Shown one piece after another: positions 23,520 through 33,720 of a DNA stretch of 64,000 nucleotides. Made by a program: the position numbers and the translations under genes. The notes beneath the pieces were generated by a model. The model searched no databases. It worked only from the letters and a program-made list of their open reading frames with translations, and had not been told where the DNA came from. How positions within the stretch are numbered: position 1 is the first letter of the stretch; every line of letters begins with the position of its first letter. Location of the stretch: the NCBI GenBank assembly GCA_022559845.1, contig CM040125.1:330033829-330097828 (forward strand). Reading direction: 5' to 3'. Source of the stretch: Amorphophallus konjac (lineage: Eukaryota > Streptophyta > Magnoliopsida > Alismatales > Araceae).

Positions 23520-26500
23520 TGTCACGCCCCGAACCAATAACAGCGGAACGTGTTGTTCGGAACGCGGCAGCTATACAGTCGTGAATAGTTAGAGCATACA
23601 TAAGATAAAAAAATTACAAACTGTACAATGTGGGCCAATTTAACCTTTATTGATGATCAAATATTCAAATTACATTCCTTGACTCAACTGTCATAAGTGA
23701 AGTAAGGTCTCACTATTACACTCTAATAAAGAGAAATGACTCAAATAACAGGACGAGACTCAAAGAAAGATAACAGACACGTACACGATTCTCCATAATG
23801 CTCATCACTCTTGCCCTTCCCTTTCTGATGGACTATCTTCAATGCCGTTACCTGAAAAATGTTAAAGATAGGCTGGTGAGTGAAACGCTTAGTAGGGATT
23901 ATATCTCTTCATCAAGTAGGATAAAAGTAATTAGCCAATTTTACATGTTCATGAGATGCAGTGTATGAAATGCAATAACTAAAGAATCGTGATAGTCGAT
24001 CTAATAGAGATGAGGAATAACAAGCCAAGGGTAATTTACGAGCTCAAGTGGATTTAGGAAATACATTCCCAATTTATAGAACCAAAGTCGAGCTAACAGA
24101 ACATAACAAAGGACAGATGCTCAGATGAACATAACTTCAGAATTGGCCAGAATATAACAAAGTTCAATAATAATAAGCAGATTAATCAGTCTAGCGGAAT
24201 AACTAAATTTAACAGAATATCAGAATATCAGAATTTCCAGAATAACAGATTCAATAGATAACAGAACAGAACATATATTCAGACGTTGGTGCAATGTCAC
24301 AGCCAGAATTTTACCATGGATACAGAATTGGACTTCCGTCCTACCTGACATTGTTGGTCGCGGACCCAGAGCCCTTAATTATTTTAGAATCAGAGTTGGC
24401 CAATACAGAGTCAAAGGATTATGTTCTTTCAAATAAAAGGATTCTCCAGAAGGAGACGGAATATCATGATAAGGGAATCGATCATGAATATGCATGACGT
24501 ATCTAGCTCGCGATAAACCGGAATAAACTGGGTGAAGAACAAGTACAGATTTTGTACATGACAAGGTTAACGGATTTGTCCATTAATAGATAACCATCCA
24601 TTAATCATAGAGAATCTCATGATAATCGTATGATAAATCATGAGGGCCGGTTTCCAGGTTTCTCCGAGTGACATGACAATAATCAAGGTTTCATGGGTTT
24701 TTAGGGTACAACCAGCTCGGCTGCCTTGAGGGAATCCAAGGCTAGCGGAGACTAACGGAGGTCTCTATGACAAACTCGCTAGTCCAAAGGAACGGAATGT
24801 CCAATGGAGGGCTTATAAGTCACGGAGAGTTAAGGGGTAATGCGATAAATCATCGTGAAACATGGGGCTATACTCGCGGAATGGAATATAGTGCCGATAT
24901 ATATATATATATATTTATATAAAACCCTCGGTTAACAGTAAACAGTATAAAATAATTACACAGGAAATTAGCAACTTAAGCAAAGTCATTACTTAATAAA
25001 TTAACGCCCTTAACTGGGTCGTTTATTTTCAATTTGACGACTTCAAGAACAGTCGTCCATTATAATTTCTATTTTTCTGAAATTTTCTTAATTCTATATT
25101 TTTAACGAAACGCGCCTTAGCCAGAGGCGTTATTTCACAAAGAAACGACGTGCCCTGTGTCGTTAATTATCCTCTTTCAGAATTTTAATAACTTCTAGTA
25201 ATCTCAGGGAAATAACGACTTATCCTAAGCCATTAATTTAAAATAGCGCCCTTGTGTGGGGCGTCACTTTCATAAAAGACGACCTACTGGAGGTCGTTAA
25301 TTCATTCTTTTTCCGGGATTTAATACAACCAGTGGAAACTTTCAAGATAATAAATTTTCAGGAACAAAGTACATGGTCAGGACAAGAAAAATATCAGGAT
25401 TCGAGATATATGATCATGCATTAGATTTAACTACAGGTTTCATAGATATTAAATTTTAAACATGCGTATTTATCAATTTTCTTAAAATGGACGACTCATG
25501 TGTTAGTCGTCATAACTTTAAATAACGCCCTGGAGAGGGTCGTCTCTTTTTAAAATTTTCCAGAAAGCCTCAAAACTCAGTGGAGATACGTGCATGCATG
25601 AATCAAAAAATTAACAGTAGGATCTTTGATTCTTATAACTGCTTTAGCTTGATGTGAGAAAACCTACCTGATCTTAAGATTTTGGCGATGGTACGTGAAG
25701 AACTTGAAGAAAGAACTATACTCTGTTCGAAACAGAGTCTTCGGAAGCCTATGTAAATCGTACAGAACAACACCCAGAGGGTGCTAGGAGATGAGAGTGT
25801 TAATAGATGAGTCAGGAAGAAGCTTTCTCCCGGTCTTCAGTAGGTCAAGAAGGATTGCTGCTCATAACCTACAGAGAAATAAGATGAAGAAGCATTAGTT
25901 TTCTTCATAATACTCTACTGAAGGCAGAGGAAGAAGAACACATGTTCTTCACGGTTGCCGACAGCAGGATAGATTAGATCACCAAAATAGCAAGGAGAGG
26001 TCGATTCGAAAGGTATTTATAGGGTCTTAGGAATTCTAATAGAGTTAAAGTTCGATTAAAAGTAATATTTCCCTGATAGAGTCCTTTCCATGATCTATTA
26101 ACCCATACTAATCCTAAAACTTACCCTGGATAGTCTCCCAGGTCGAACGGAACTCAAATGTAATTAACACCTTAGGCTAGGTCGTTAATTTTTTATTTGA
26201 CGCCTTGCATCTCGTCGTTTTTAAAGAAATAACGCCCTTCCGTCGGACGCTATTCACGATTTCACGTTAACTTATGCTAGTTACTATATTTGAGGATTTT
26301 TATCTTTTTTATTTGATAAGGTCTAGTTACGAAAATTTATGGGTAATATTTTTTCATTTTTCTTGATTTTTCCATATAATTAGTTTTTAAAAATTCCTTT
26401 AAATCAAAAAGTGGCACTATTCACTTTTTTTTGAATTGACGACTTAGTTTAAGTCATCTTTTAGGAAATACACGCCCATGACCATGGCGTCATTTCCATT

Positions 26501-27031
26501 TGGCATTTCTTTGAAGATGTAAAATTATGTTTATACCCTAGAAATCCTTATCAATGTATCCTTTCTTATGCTATTTATACTTTATTTGATTTTTCTGATT
26601 TAGAAGTGACGACTTGTTCAAAGTCGTTTCTTATAAAATGGACGCCCATCCACGATGGCGTCAATTAAATTTTTGTTTTTCTTCTTAGCCTCCAAAAGAC
26701 CGATATCGTATATATGTCCATTCTTTTCTCTTTTAATTTTTCTTAATTCATTTAAATCCTATTAATGTATATTTCTTCCTTTTAATAAAAGTATAATGTA
26801 ATAAATGTGAATATTAAATTTTCTAATAAAATATAGATTGATGTTTTCTTCGAGATTTATTGATTCTTAATTCAAATAAAATGGTATTATGCATTAAATG
26901 CCTTACTTAAAATGACTCTATATTTTAAGGGTTGGGTTTATAAGATTGTATATACATGTCTGGCCCTGATTATCTATTGGTTTTAAATTTATTTAGACTT
27001 TCAAATCCTTAAATTTACCAGGGTTGCAACA
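23520..27031 (-). repeat. TRG LTR 3 (3512 bp)
   Basis: It begins TGTCACGCCCC and ends GTTGCAACA, followed by the TTGGG duplication. It holds the inverted-repeat array (25002-26664) and the minus-strand TATA box (26014-26021). It is the 5' LTR of copy 2. Confidence 0.95.
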
Positions 27032-28402
27032 TTGGGCTACTGTGCAAGTCCACACATTGGCCTTCAGGCTTGCAAGTCTATACATCGGGGTGAAGTCTGT
27101 ACAACCTTCGTTATACTTCGAAGTCTGTACATTCATCAGTGTTCTTCCAAGTCTGTACATCCAACTAATCAACTTCGAAGTCTGTACATTGGAAGTTTCA
27201 CCTACGTCTCCCTTCAAGTCTATACATCGGTAGTTTTACCGTCGTTTCCCTTGAAGTCTATAAAATGATGGCTTTACCGTCGTTTCACTTGAAGTCTACA
27301 CACTCGACTGCCTTGTCTTGATCAAGTCTATACAGAGCTTCTGTGCTCAAGTATGTACAGCCAAGGGACTGTTAAGTCTATACATTAGCTCAAGCCTCCA
27401 TGTCTGCACATTGGGCCTTCAAGCCTTTAAAGTCCATACATTGGACTGTGCTTCGCGAAGTCCATACATTGGACTGTGCTTCGCAAAGTCCATACATTGA
27501 ACTGAGCTCGTGAAGTCTATACATCCATCGGTTCTTTGTTGGCCCAAGTCCATACATTGGTAAAGTCTTCACATTGCCTGATTTCTTTAAAGTCTGTACA
27601 TCCTTCAAGGGGCCAAGTTTATACATCCTTCCGTTCAGATTTCCAAGTCTATACAACGTTGTTTAGTGAAAGTCTGTACAGCCGTTGGGTTGCCAAAGTC
27701 CATACATTGTGAACCTCAAAGCCTGTATAGACTTTGCCTTGTTTAAGTCTGCACATCGTTCTTTTGTCTTGGCAGGTCTACACTTTGGTAGTCTGTACAT
27801 CATTCGTTAAGATTGAACATTGAGCAAGTGTATACATTGGACGAGTCTGTATCGTGCATTAGTCATGAAGTCCATACACTGCACGAAGTCTGCACATCGT
27901 GTGCTGCATGCTCGCCAAGTCTATACACTGGCTAGTCTGTACAAGACTGCAAGTCTATACACTGGCTGCTGCATTCTCATGAAGTCTGCACATTCGCTAG
28001 TGTAAGTCTATACATCGCCCAGTGTTATGCTTGCAAAGTATGTACAATGCCTGCTTTACACACTCAATGTCTGCACATTGCTTTACACTTCAGCAAGTAT
28101 GTACAGCGGGTGCCTTCTTACATGAAGTCTGTACATTGCATTTGAAGTTCACAAAGCCCACTCAGTAAAGTCTATACAATGCATTCAATCCTAAAAAGTC
28201 TGTACAGGGTTTATAGTTAAACTGATGACCCTATTTCGTCTGTCTGACAGGGATTCTTTGCAGGGATTAATGAGGGCACGTGATCCAAGAATGGATAAAG
28301 GCCTAGGATCGTGACACGTGTGCTGAAGCCTGCTGGAGAGCTGCCACGTGGTCCAAGGTTTGGGCGGGAGCTGTGGAGACCACACGCCCTAGCTGCTGCT
28401 GA

Positions 28403-28411
28403 TATAAATAG
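28403..28411 (+). promoter_or_regulatory. TATA box of Sire-B 3' LTR
   Basis: TATAAATAG, identical to that of the 5' LTR. It could drive read-out transcription into the flanking Sire-A sequence. Confidence 0.8.
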
Positions 28412-28868
28412 AAGTTTTCATTTTCAGATGAAGGCAGATCGATGTTCAGAGAGCAGAAGCTGTGAAGAAAAAATAGAGTGCAGAGAGGTCTTCGATCTAG
28501 AGAAGAGAAAGAGAGAGTTAGAGAGTTTGAGCAGAGAAAAAGTGAAAGATTATGGTCGTCTGGCAGTTGGATCAAATCCAAGCCGGACTTGCTCCTTCGA
28601 GAGCTATATTTCTTGTTCTTCATTTACAGCTTTCCGTTGCTATTTTGTTCCATCTTTTGTTTTCTTCTTATACCTTTCTTCAAGCTGTTAGTCAGCGGTT
28701 GCAGTGGTGGATTCCACTAGACATCAAGCTGTGATGCTCAGCGTTGCAGAGGTGGACTCCTCTGGACAACAAGCTGTGATGCTCAGCGGGATGGCAATCT
28801 GTGAGGCCCAGCGGTTGTAGGCAAGCTGTGATGCCCAGCGGACGCAAGCTGTGTTGCGCAGCAGTAAG

Positions 28869-28922
28869 CCACACTCGGGTTTTGAGTGTGGGGTGGACGT
28901 AGGTCTGGAGGACCGAACCACC
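28869..28922 (+). ncRNA. Conserved LTR stem-loop pair, Sire-B 3' copy
   Basis: CCACACTC/GAGTGTGG with loop GGGTTTT is followed by GGTGGACGTAGG, inner stem GGTC/GACC and closing GAACCACC. All paired arms are intact in this copy. Confidence 0.65.
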
Positions 28923-29225
28923 TAAAAAACTCCTATTGTATTGTGGTTTGATTTATCTGTCTTTGATTCCGCTAGATGTTTGCATAGGGGCGCTCCAAGT
29001 GTTCGCTTACCGGTTGAACAGAATATTTGATCAGCTTATTTCATTTGTCTAAATCTGTGTAGTGAGCATTAGATTTAATTCCGCAGTTCTTAGTATTAGA
29101 TTTAATTAGCCTTCAGATTGTCTAATCTGTCTTGTTAGCATTCTAGTTTTTAATTGGGTGAAATTTTTATAAGGGCAATATTCATTCACCCCCCCTCTGA
29201 ATACTGCACCGAACCCAACATGTGG

Positions 29226-31373
29226 CCTTACCATAGAGCGGTTGATAATGTAACATGTCGAGTTTACCGCTTCAGCCCAAAACCTCCTTGGAAGTTGCCG
29301 TTCAGCAAGCATGGTTCTTGCCATCTCTACAAGTGTTCGGTTTCTCCTTTCAACTACACCGTTTTACTCTGGGGTTCTTGGTGAGGAAAATCGGTGTGAA
29401 ATGCCTTCAGCCCTGCAAAGATTATAGAAATCAGCATTTTCAAATTCACCACCATGATTAGATTGAATCTTGGAAATTTTAAACTCACCGTCCTGCTTTA
29501 TCTTCATGTAGAGTGCCTGAAACTCATCAAAAGCATCATTTTTGTGTGTGAGAAAGAAAACCCATGTGAACCTAGAAAAGTCATCAACGAAGACATATCC
29601 ATATTTTCTACCACTTAAGCTAGCAGTTCTGGTTGGGCCAAATAAGTCCATATGAATTAGCTCGAGTGGTTTGGATGATGTATTTTCAGATCTTCCCTTG
29701 AATGATTTTCTTGTTTGTTTACCTAGGGCACATGCATCACACAACTTGTTTTTTTGTTTAAATGATAATTCAGGCAACCCTTTCACCATTGAATGCTTTA
29801 ACAGTTTATGTAAGACATTGTAGCTAGCATGTCCTAGTCTACGATGCCATAACCAAGCAATTTCATATTTTGGTGCAGCAAGACAAAGGTTTAAAAGAGC
29901 AGGATCATCTAAGTCAATCATGTAAACATTGTTGACTCTCTTACCAGAAAATTTTACCTTATCAGATTTTGGTTCAAGAATTCTACATTCATGAGAGTCA
30001 AACAACACTTTGTGACCCTTATCACACAATTGACTTATACTAAGCAAGTTGTATTTCAAACCTTCAACTAGCAACATATTTCCGATGGAGTTGGAGAGAT
30101 TCTTACCTACATTACCTGTTCCAATGATTTTTCCTTTGTTGTTCCCTCCAAATGTGACGTGTCCTCCTTCCTTTTCCTCCAAGAGACAAATTTTTGTTTT
30201 ATCTCCAGTCAAGTGTCTTGAACAGCCGCTATCAAGGTACCACCTGTTATGCATGGCTGTAAGACACTCCTCAGTTTCTTCATCACCTTTGGCCATGAGG
30301 CAGAGATCTTCTTTTTCTTTGTCCGAGGAGCTAGTTCCGTCATCACTTTCCTCTTCATCGCTCCATGTGGACACCATGGCCTTGTTCTTCTTCTTGCCCT
30401 TCCATTTGTCAGCTTTTCTAAATCTGTCGGGACAATCATTCTTGAAATGCCCTGGTTTGTTGCAAGAATAACAAATGATTTTGTCAGATTTCTTAGAGTT
30501 TTCAGAATTAGATTTGAAACCATTTCTTACCTTTGACCTTCCTCTCATGAAGCTCTTACCTTCCTTTCTCAGGAATTTTTTGAACTTACGTGTGAGCATG
30601 GCTACGTCATCCTCATCTCGCTCACTTCCCGAATCCTCACCTTCATCAGAAGAGCCTTGACGGCTGGGTCTTTCTTTAAGAGCTAGGGACTTCTTCTTAG
30701 GTGTCTCAGCCTCTTTGTTCTTGAGATTGATCTCATAGGTCATCAATGACCCAATGAGTTCATCTACCTTGGTAGTTGCGAGATCTCTCGATTCTTCAAC
30801 CACGGTAGCCTTTGTGTGCCATGCTGGAGTTAACGATCTTAGAATTTTCTTTACAATTTCTTGCTCTGAATATTTCTTTCCCAAATCAATTAAACTATTA
30901 GTAAGCACAGTTAATCGAGCATACATATCTTGAATTGACTCATCAGGCTTCATGCAGAACATTTCATATTCAGAAACTAAAATGTTGGCTTTTGTTTCTC
31001 GTACCTGAGAGGTTCCTTCGTAGATTATCTCTAACTTATCCCACATTTATTTTGCAGATGCGCAGGTAGCCACTCTTGAGAATTCTACTGGATGGAGTGA
31101 GCATTGCATGATGTGGTTAGCATTCCAGTTGACAGTTGATTGTCTTATTTGTTCTTTGGTCCACAAGTCCTCATTATCCGTAAGCTCATACGAACCTTTG
31201 CTAATTACTCGCGAAAGTTCATAGTCTTGGGCGCGAATGAACACCTGCATGCGATGTTTCCAATAAGGATAATTAGTTCCAGTAAAGTAAGGAGGCCTAT
31301 TCACAGCATGTCCTTCAGGTAGGAAACCCTTGGACGCTGATCCACCATTTCCCTCAAGGTCGTTGAACCCCAT
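29226..31373 (-). pseudogene. gag-pol: Sire-A gag-pol, 5' part: gag, zinc knuckle, protease, integrase core
   Basis: The ATG is at 31373 (MGFNDLEGN). The gag domain runs to about 30650, followed by one CCHC knuckle (30432-30473), the aspartic protease with an intact DSG at 30225-30233, and the integrase zinc-binding and catalytic domains. The frame is continuous but has a stop at 31047 (Sire-C has Glu there) and one at 29364 (Sire-C has Gln). The second catalytic Asp of integrase is Asn at 29457-29459 (SNHGGEF instead of SDHGGEF). The coiled-coil extension found between knuckle and protease in Sire-C, some 500 residues, is absent. The gene is cut at 29226 by Sire-B and continues at 4690. Confidence 0.93.
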
Positions 31374-31386
31374 AATGAGAGATTAG

Positions 31387-31398
31387 GCTCTGATACCA
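31387..31398 (-). promoter_or_regulatory. Sire-A primer binding site
   Basis: The minus strand reads TGGTATCAGAGC two bases inside the LTR end, complementary to initiator tRNA-Met. Confidence 0.9.
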
Positions 31399-31633
31399 CT
31401 TGTTGTGTAGTGGACAGTGGATCTAGAGGGGAGGGGTGAATAGATCTGCCCCTCTTTCCGCAATGGAACCCTCCAAATAGCTAGATAGAACAAATCGCAG
31501 CAGAATATAACTAGCTAAACGAAGGATACAACGATTTACTTAGCAGGATGATTACTAATATATTGATTCGAACCTAAGCATGCATCTGGAATGAAACAAT
31601 CATACAAATAAACCATAACACACGAGATTTTAA

Positions 31634-31689
31634 GGTGGTTCGGACTGAATCCCCAGTCCTACGTCCACCCCTCACCAAATCCGGTGAGG
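31634..31689 (-). ncRNA. Conserved LTR stem-loop pair, Sire-A
   Basis: On the minus strand CCTCACC/GGTGAGG with loop GGATTT is followed by GGTGGACGTAGG, inner stem GGACT/AGTCC and closing GAACCACC. The outer stem is identical to Sire-B and Sire-C while both hairpin stems differ in sequence. Confidence 0.65.
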
Positions 31690-32278
31690 CTTCACTAGTG
31701 CAGCACACCAAACCGTAAATCGGAGAACCACCGACTGCCTTCCTACTAACCACCGGTAGGGACGTCAACACCGCAGATCGAACAACTTCCGATTGCGTTC
31801 CTACTAACCACCGATAGGGACAATCTTCGGTTTTGATCGTTTGTATGAAATGAAAGAGAACAAATATCAAGCTATTCAAATAAGATATGAAATAAGCCCA
31901 AGAAGAAAAATCTTGTCTGAGATTGCTGGAGCTTAAATCGGATGCTTTGAAGGTGTCTTCTTCCTTGCAATATGATCTTCCTTGAATCTCGTCTAGTTGA
32001 TGAAGAAGATGATGGATGTAGATTCGATCTTCCTTTTGATCTTCCTTAGCTGATGAAGAGGAAGAATGATGCAGTTTAGATCACCCTTGAGAGCCTTGAT
32101 TGCTTCTTCTTCCTTGGAGGTTGAGATGGCTTCAGATCTGGACTTGAATGCCTTGGAATGGATGAAGAACTCCTGCCCGAAACACTGTTCACAGAAGTGC
32201 TACAGTGCCCACGAATGGCCTCCCTTGATCTCTCTTGAAGCATTGAAGCATTAGGGTTTCTAACCCTTCATGTGTTGG

Positions 32279-32285
32279 TTTTATA
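32279..32285 (-). promoter_or_regulatory. TATA box of Sire-A 5' LTR
   Basis: TATAAAA on the minus strand, about 140 bp downstream of the last GTCGAC palindrome. Confidence 0.75.
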
Positions 32286-32423
32286 GACCTTGAATGGTCC
32301 TTGGACACCCCCCAGACCAGATCCACAAATCATGGGAGATTAGGTGAGTTTTGATTAAACAAATCCATGGAAAGGGGCTGGCCACGAGGTGGAAATCGAA
32401 GTCAAATAAGGCTGCATCGTGGC

Positions 32424-32600
32424 TGGCGGTCGACCTGTAGCTTCAGGCGGTCGACCGCTACTAAGAATCGCTGTAGAGGATTAGTCCCTGGAATTTACGG
32501 TCGACCGCTACGGGCTGGCGGTCGACCGCCAGCTGAAACTTGCGCAGACTGACAATCCCTGGCTGGGGCGGTCGATCGCCCCTGTGCTGGCAGTCGACCG
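32424..32600 (-). promoter_or_regulatory. GTCGAC palindrome cluster in Sire-A U3 (right copy)
   Basis: Six GCGGTCGACCGC-like palindromes at about 32424, 32446, 32497, 32517, 32566 and 32588, all upstream of the TATA box of this LTR. Confidence 0.78.
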
Positions 32601-33077
32601 CCAGCTAGGTAGTCCCCGGTTCATCCCGGGTCGGTCCATTAATCACTTTAGCGCCGTCGCTTGACTTCTTTAGCAGCCCGTTCATGTCCGTGGCATCACC
32701 CTTGATAGTCTAAAAGGTATCAACTGAGTCTCTGGCCTTGGATTCTCTTGGCTATACTTCTTTGTGCATTGTCCTTGGATGTGTGACGAGCCGACTATCA
32801 CGTGTCGACTTTTGCTTGTGTTCGCATTCTTGCTTGGGTGCGATCAATGAGCTTTCACTTTTGCCATTGCCACTTGATTCCTTGTCCATTCATTGGCATA
32901 TCTGTCATGAACAAAAACATCACGTATGTCAGTCACATGAGAGTGGAAAATATCACTGACTAATAGTGTTTAGCCATTATCAAAACCAAGAATACCACAG
33001 AACTCATATGACCATAGAATGATGTCGAATGACCCAAGTGACCACAGAATAACTCAAATGACCTCAGGGACACAACA

Positions 33078-33660
33078 ATTTCTGGATTCAAGCCTGAGAT
33101 CGGGTCGCCTCACAGATCTGAGATTATTCTTTCATTACTGAGTGATTTTGTTTATTGTTTGTCTTTTCAATTTGAACTCTATTACATTGTTTCTCCCTCG
33201 TACTGGTTTGAGTAGAGGGAGGGGTTTGATCCAGCAGATTATGCTTGGATCCAGGGTGTATGTGCATGGTTGCCAGCAAGTTGTTCGTCAGCGGTTTAGA
33301 GGAAGGAGTTCCTCGGTTAAGCCAAGCTGTAATGCTCAGCGTTGTTTGAGGAAGTAGTTCCTCGGTGAAGCTAAGTTGTGAAGCTCAGCAGGGGTCCTCA
33401 CTGGTTTTGTGAGGGGTGGACGTAGGTCTCCACAGGGAGACCGAACCACCATAAAAATCGGTGTTCCTATTGTGGTTTGCTATTCTCACATTATCCATCC
33501 ATCGTTAGATGTTTGATTAGGCACGATCTTCATATACTCTGTTTACTGAAATTCTAATTAGTATTCTGATCTATAAAGTGAGTGTGATCTTGCATTAACT
33601 TTTTAAAGGGTCAACCTATTCACCCCTCCCCTCTAGTTTGACCTTCCACCTAATCCAACA
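33078..33660 (+). repeat. Sire-C 5' LTR, 3' portion only
   Basis: Equal in length to 44863-45445 and aligned to it without net gaps. It begins abruptly at the end of the Sire-A LTR and ends CTAATCCAACA before the primer site. No TATA box is in this portion. Confidence 0.93.
33396..33450 (+). ncRNA. Conserved LTR stem-loop pair, Sire-C 5' copy
   Basis: CCTCAC/GTGAGG with loop TGGTTTT is followed by GGTGGACGTAGG, inner stem GGTCTCC/GGAGACC and closing GAACCACC. The 3' LTR copy (about 45180-45234) has substitutions in both arms. Confidence 0.65.
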
Positions 33661-33662
33661 CG

Positions 33663-33674
33663 TGGTATCAGAGC
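33663..33674 (+). promoter_or_regulatory. Sire-C primer binding site
   Basis: TGGTATCAGAGC two bases after the 5' LTR, complementary to initiator tRNA-Met. Confidence 0.92.
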
Positions 33675-33720
33675 ATGGCTCTCTTGTCAAGGGTCTCACA
33701 ACCCAGAGAGATTTAGTGGA

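Larger units (their letters stand above)
13807..27031 (-). mobile_element. TRG: tandem pair of gag-only gypsy elements (three LTRs, two gag interiors)
   Basis: The order is LTR (13807-17332), interior (17333-18649), LTR (18650-22192), interior (22193-23519), LTR (23520-27031). Each interior of about 1.3 kb holds only a Ty3/gypsy-type gag on the minus strand, a polypurine tract at its left end and an initiator-tRNA-Met-type primer site at its right end. The array is bounded by one TTGGG duplication. This matches the published TR-GAG type of non-autonomous elements. The two interiors belong to different subfamilies: some segments differ by about 2% and others by 17-20% or more. Confidence 0.93.
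4696..29220 (+). mobile_element. Sire-B: gag-only copia (Sirevirus-like) element with giant LTRs
   Basis: The element runs from LTR to LTR with perfect TGTGG target duplications. Both LTRs are 3005 bp once the TRG insertion in the 3' copy is removed. It has an initiator-tRNA-Met-type primer site (7703-7714), a long decayed gag with six zinc knuckles (7897-10556), a non-coding 2.4 kb stretch and polypurine tracts before the 3' LTR. No protease, integrase, RT or RNase H motif is present, so it is non-autonomous and would have needed enzymes from a partner. The gag N-terminus and primer site resemble Sirevirus elements. Confidence 0.92.
27037..29220 (+). repeat. Sire-B 3' LTR, right part
   Basis: This is the remaining 2184 bp of the 3' LTR (821 + 2184 = 3005). 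It carries the rest of the AAGTCYRTACAT array to about 28207, the TATA box at 28403-28411 and the intact stem-loop pair at 28869-28922. It ends ACCCAACA before the TGTGG duplication. Confidence 0.95.
29221..33077 (-). mobile_element. Sire-A copia retrotransposon, 5' part
   Basis: Reading leftwards this is the 5' LTR (33077-31401), primer site, gag, protease and integrase up to the Sire-B insertion. The first five bases (29221-29225) are the right copy of the TGTGG duplication. The LTR end at 33077 abuts a truncated Sire-C LTR, so Sire-A is inserted in that LTR; the pentamer ATTTC (33078-33082) should reappear left of the window. Confidence 0.92.
31401..33077 (-). repeat. Sire-A 5' LTR (1677 bp)
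   Basis: A complete LTR with TG at 31401 and CA at 33077. On the minus strand it has the GTCGAC palindrome cluster (32600-32424), a TATA box (32285-32279), direct repeats of TTCCTACTAACCACCG (31741 and 31798, plus-strand sense) and the conserved stem-loop pair (31689-31634). Confidence 0.95.
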
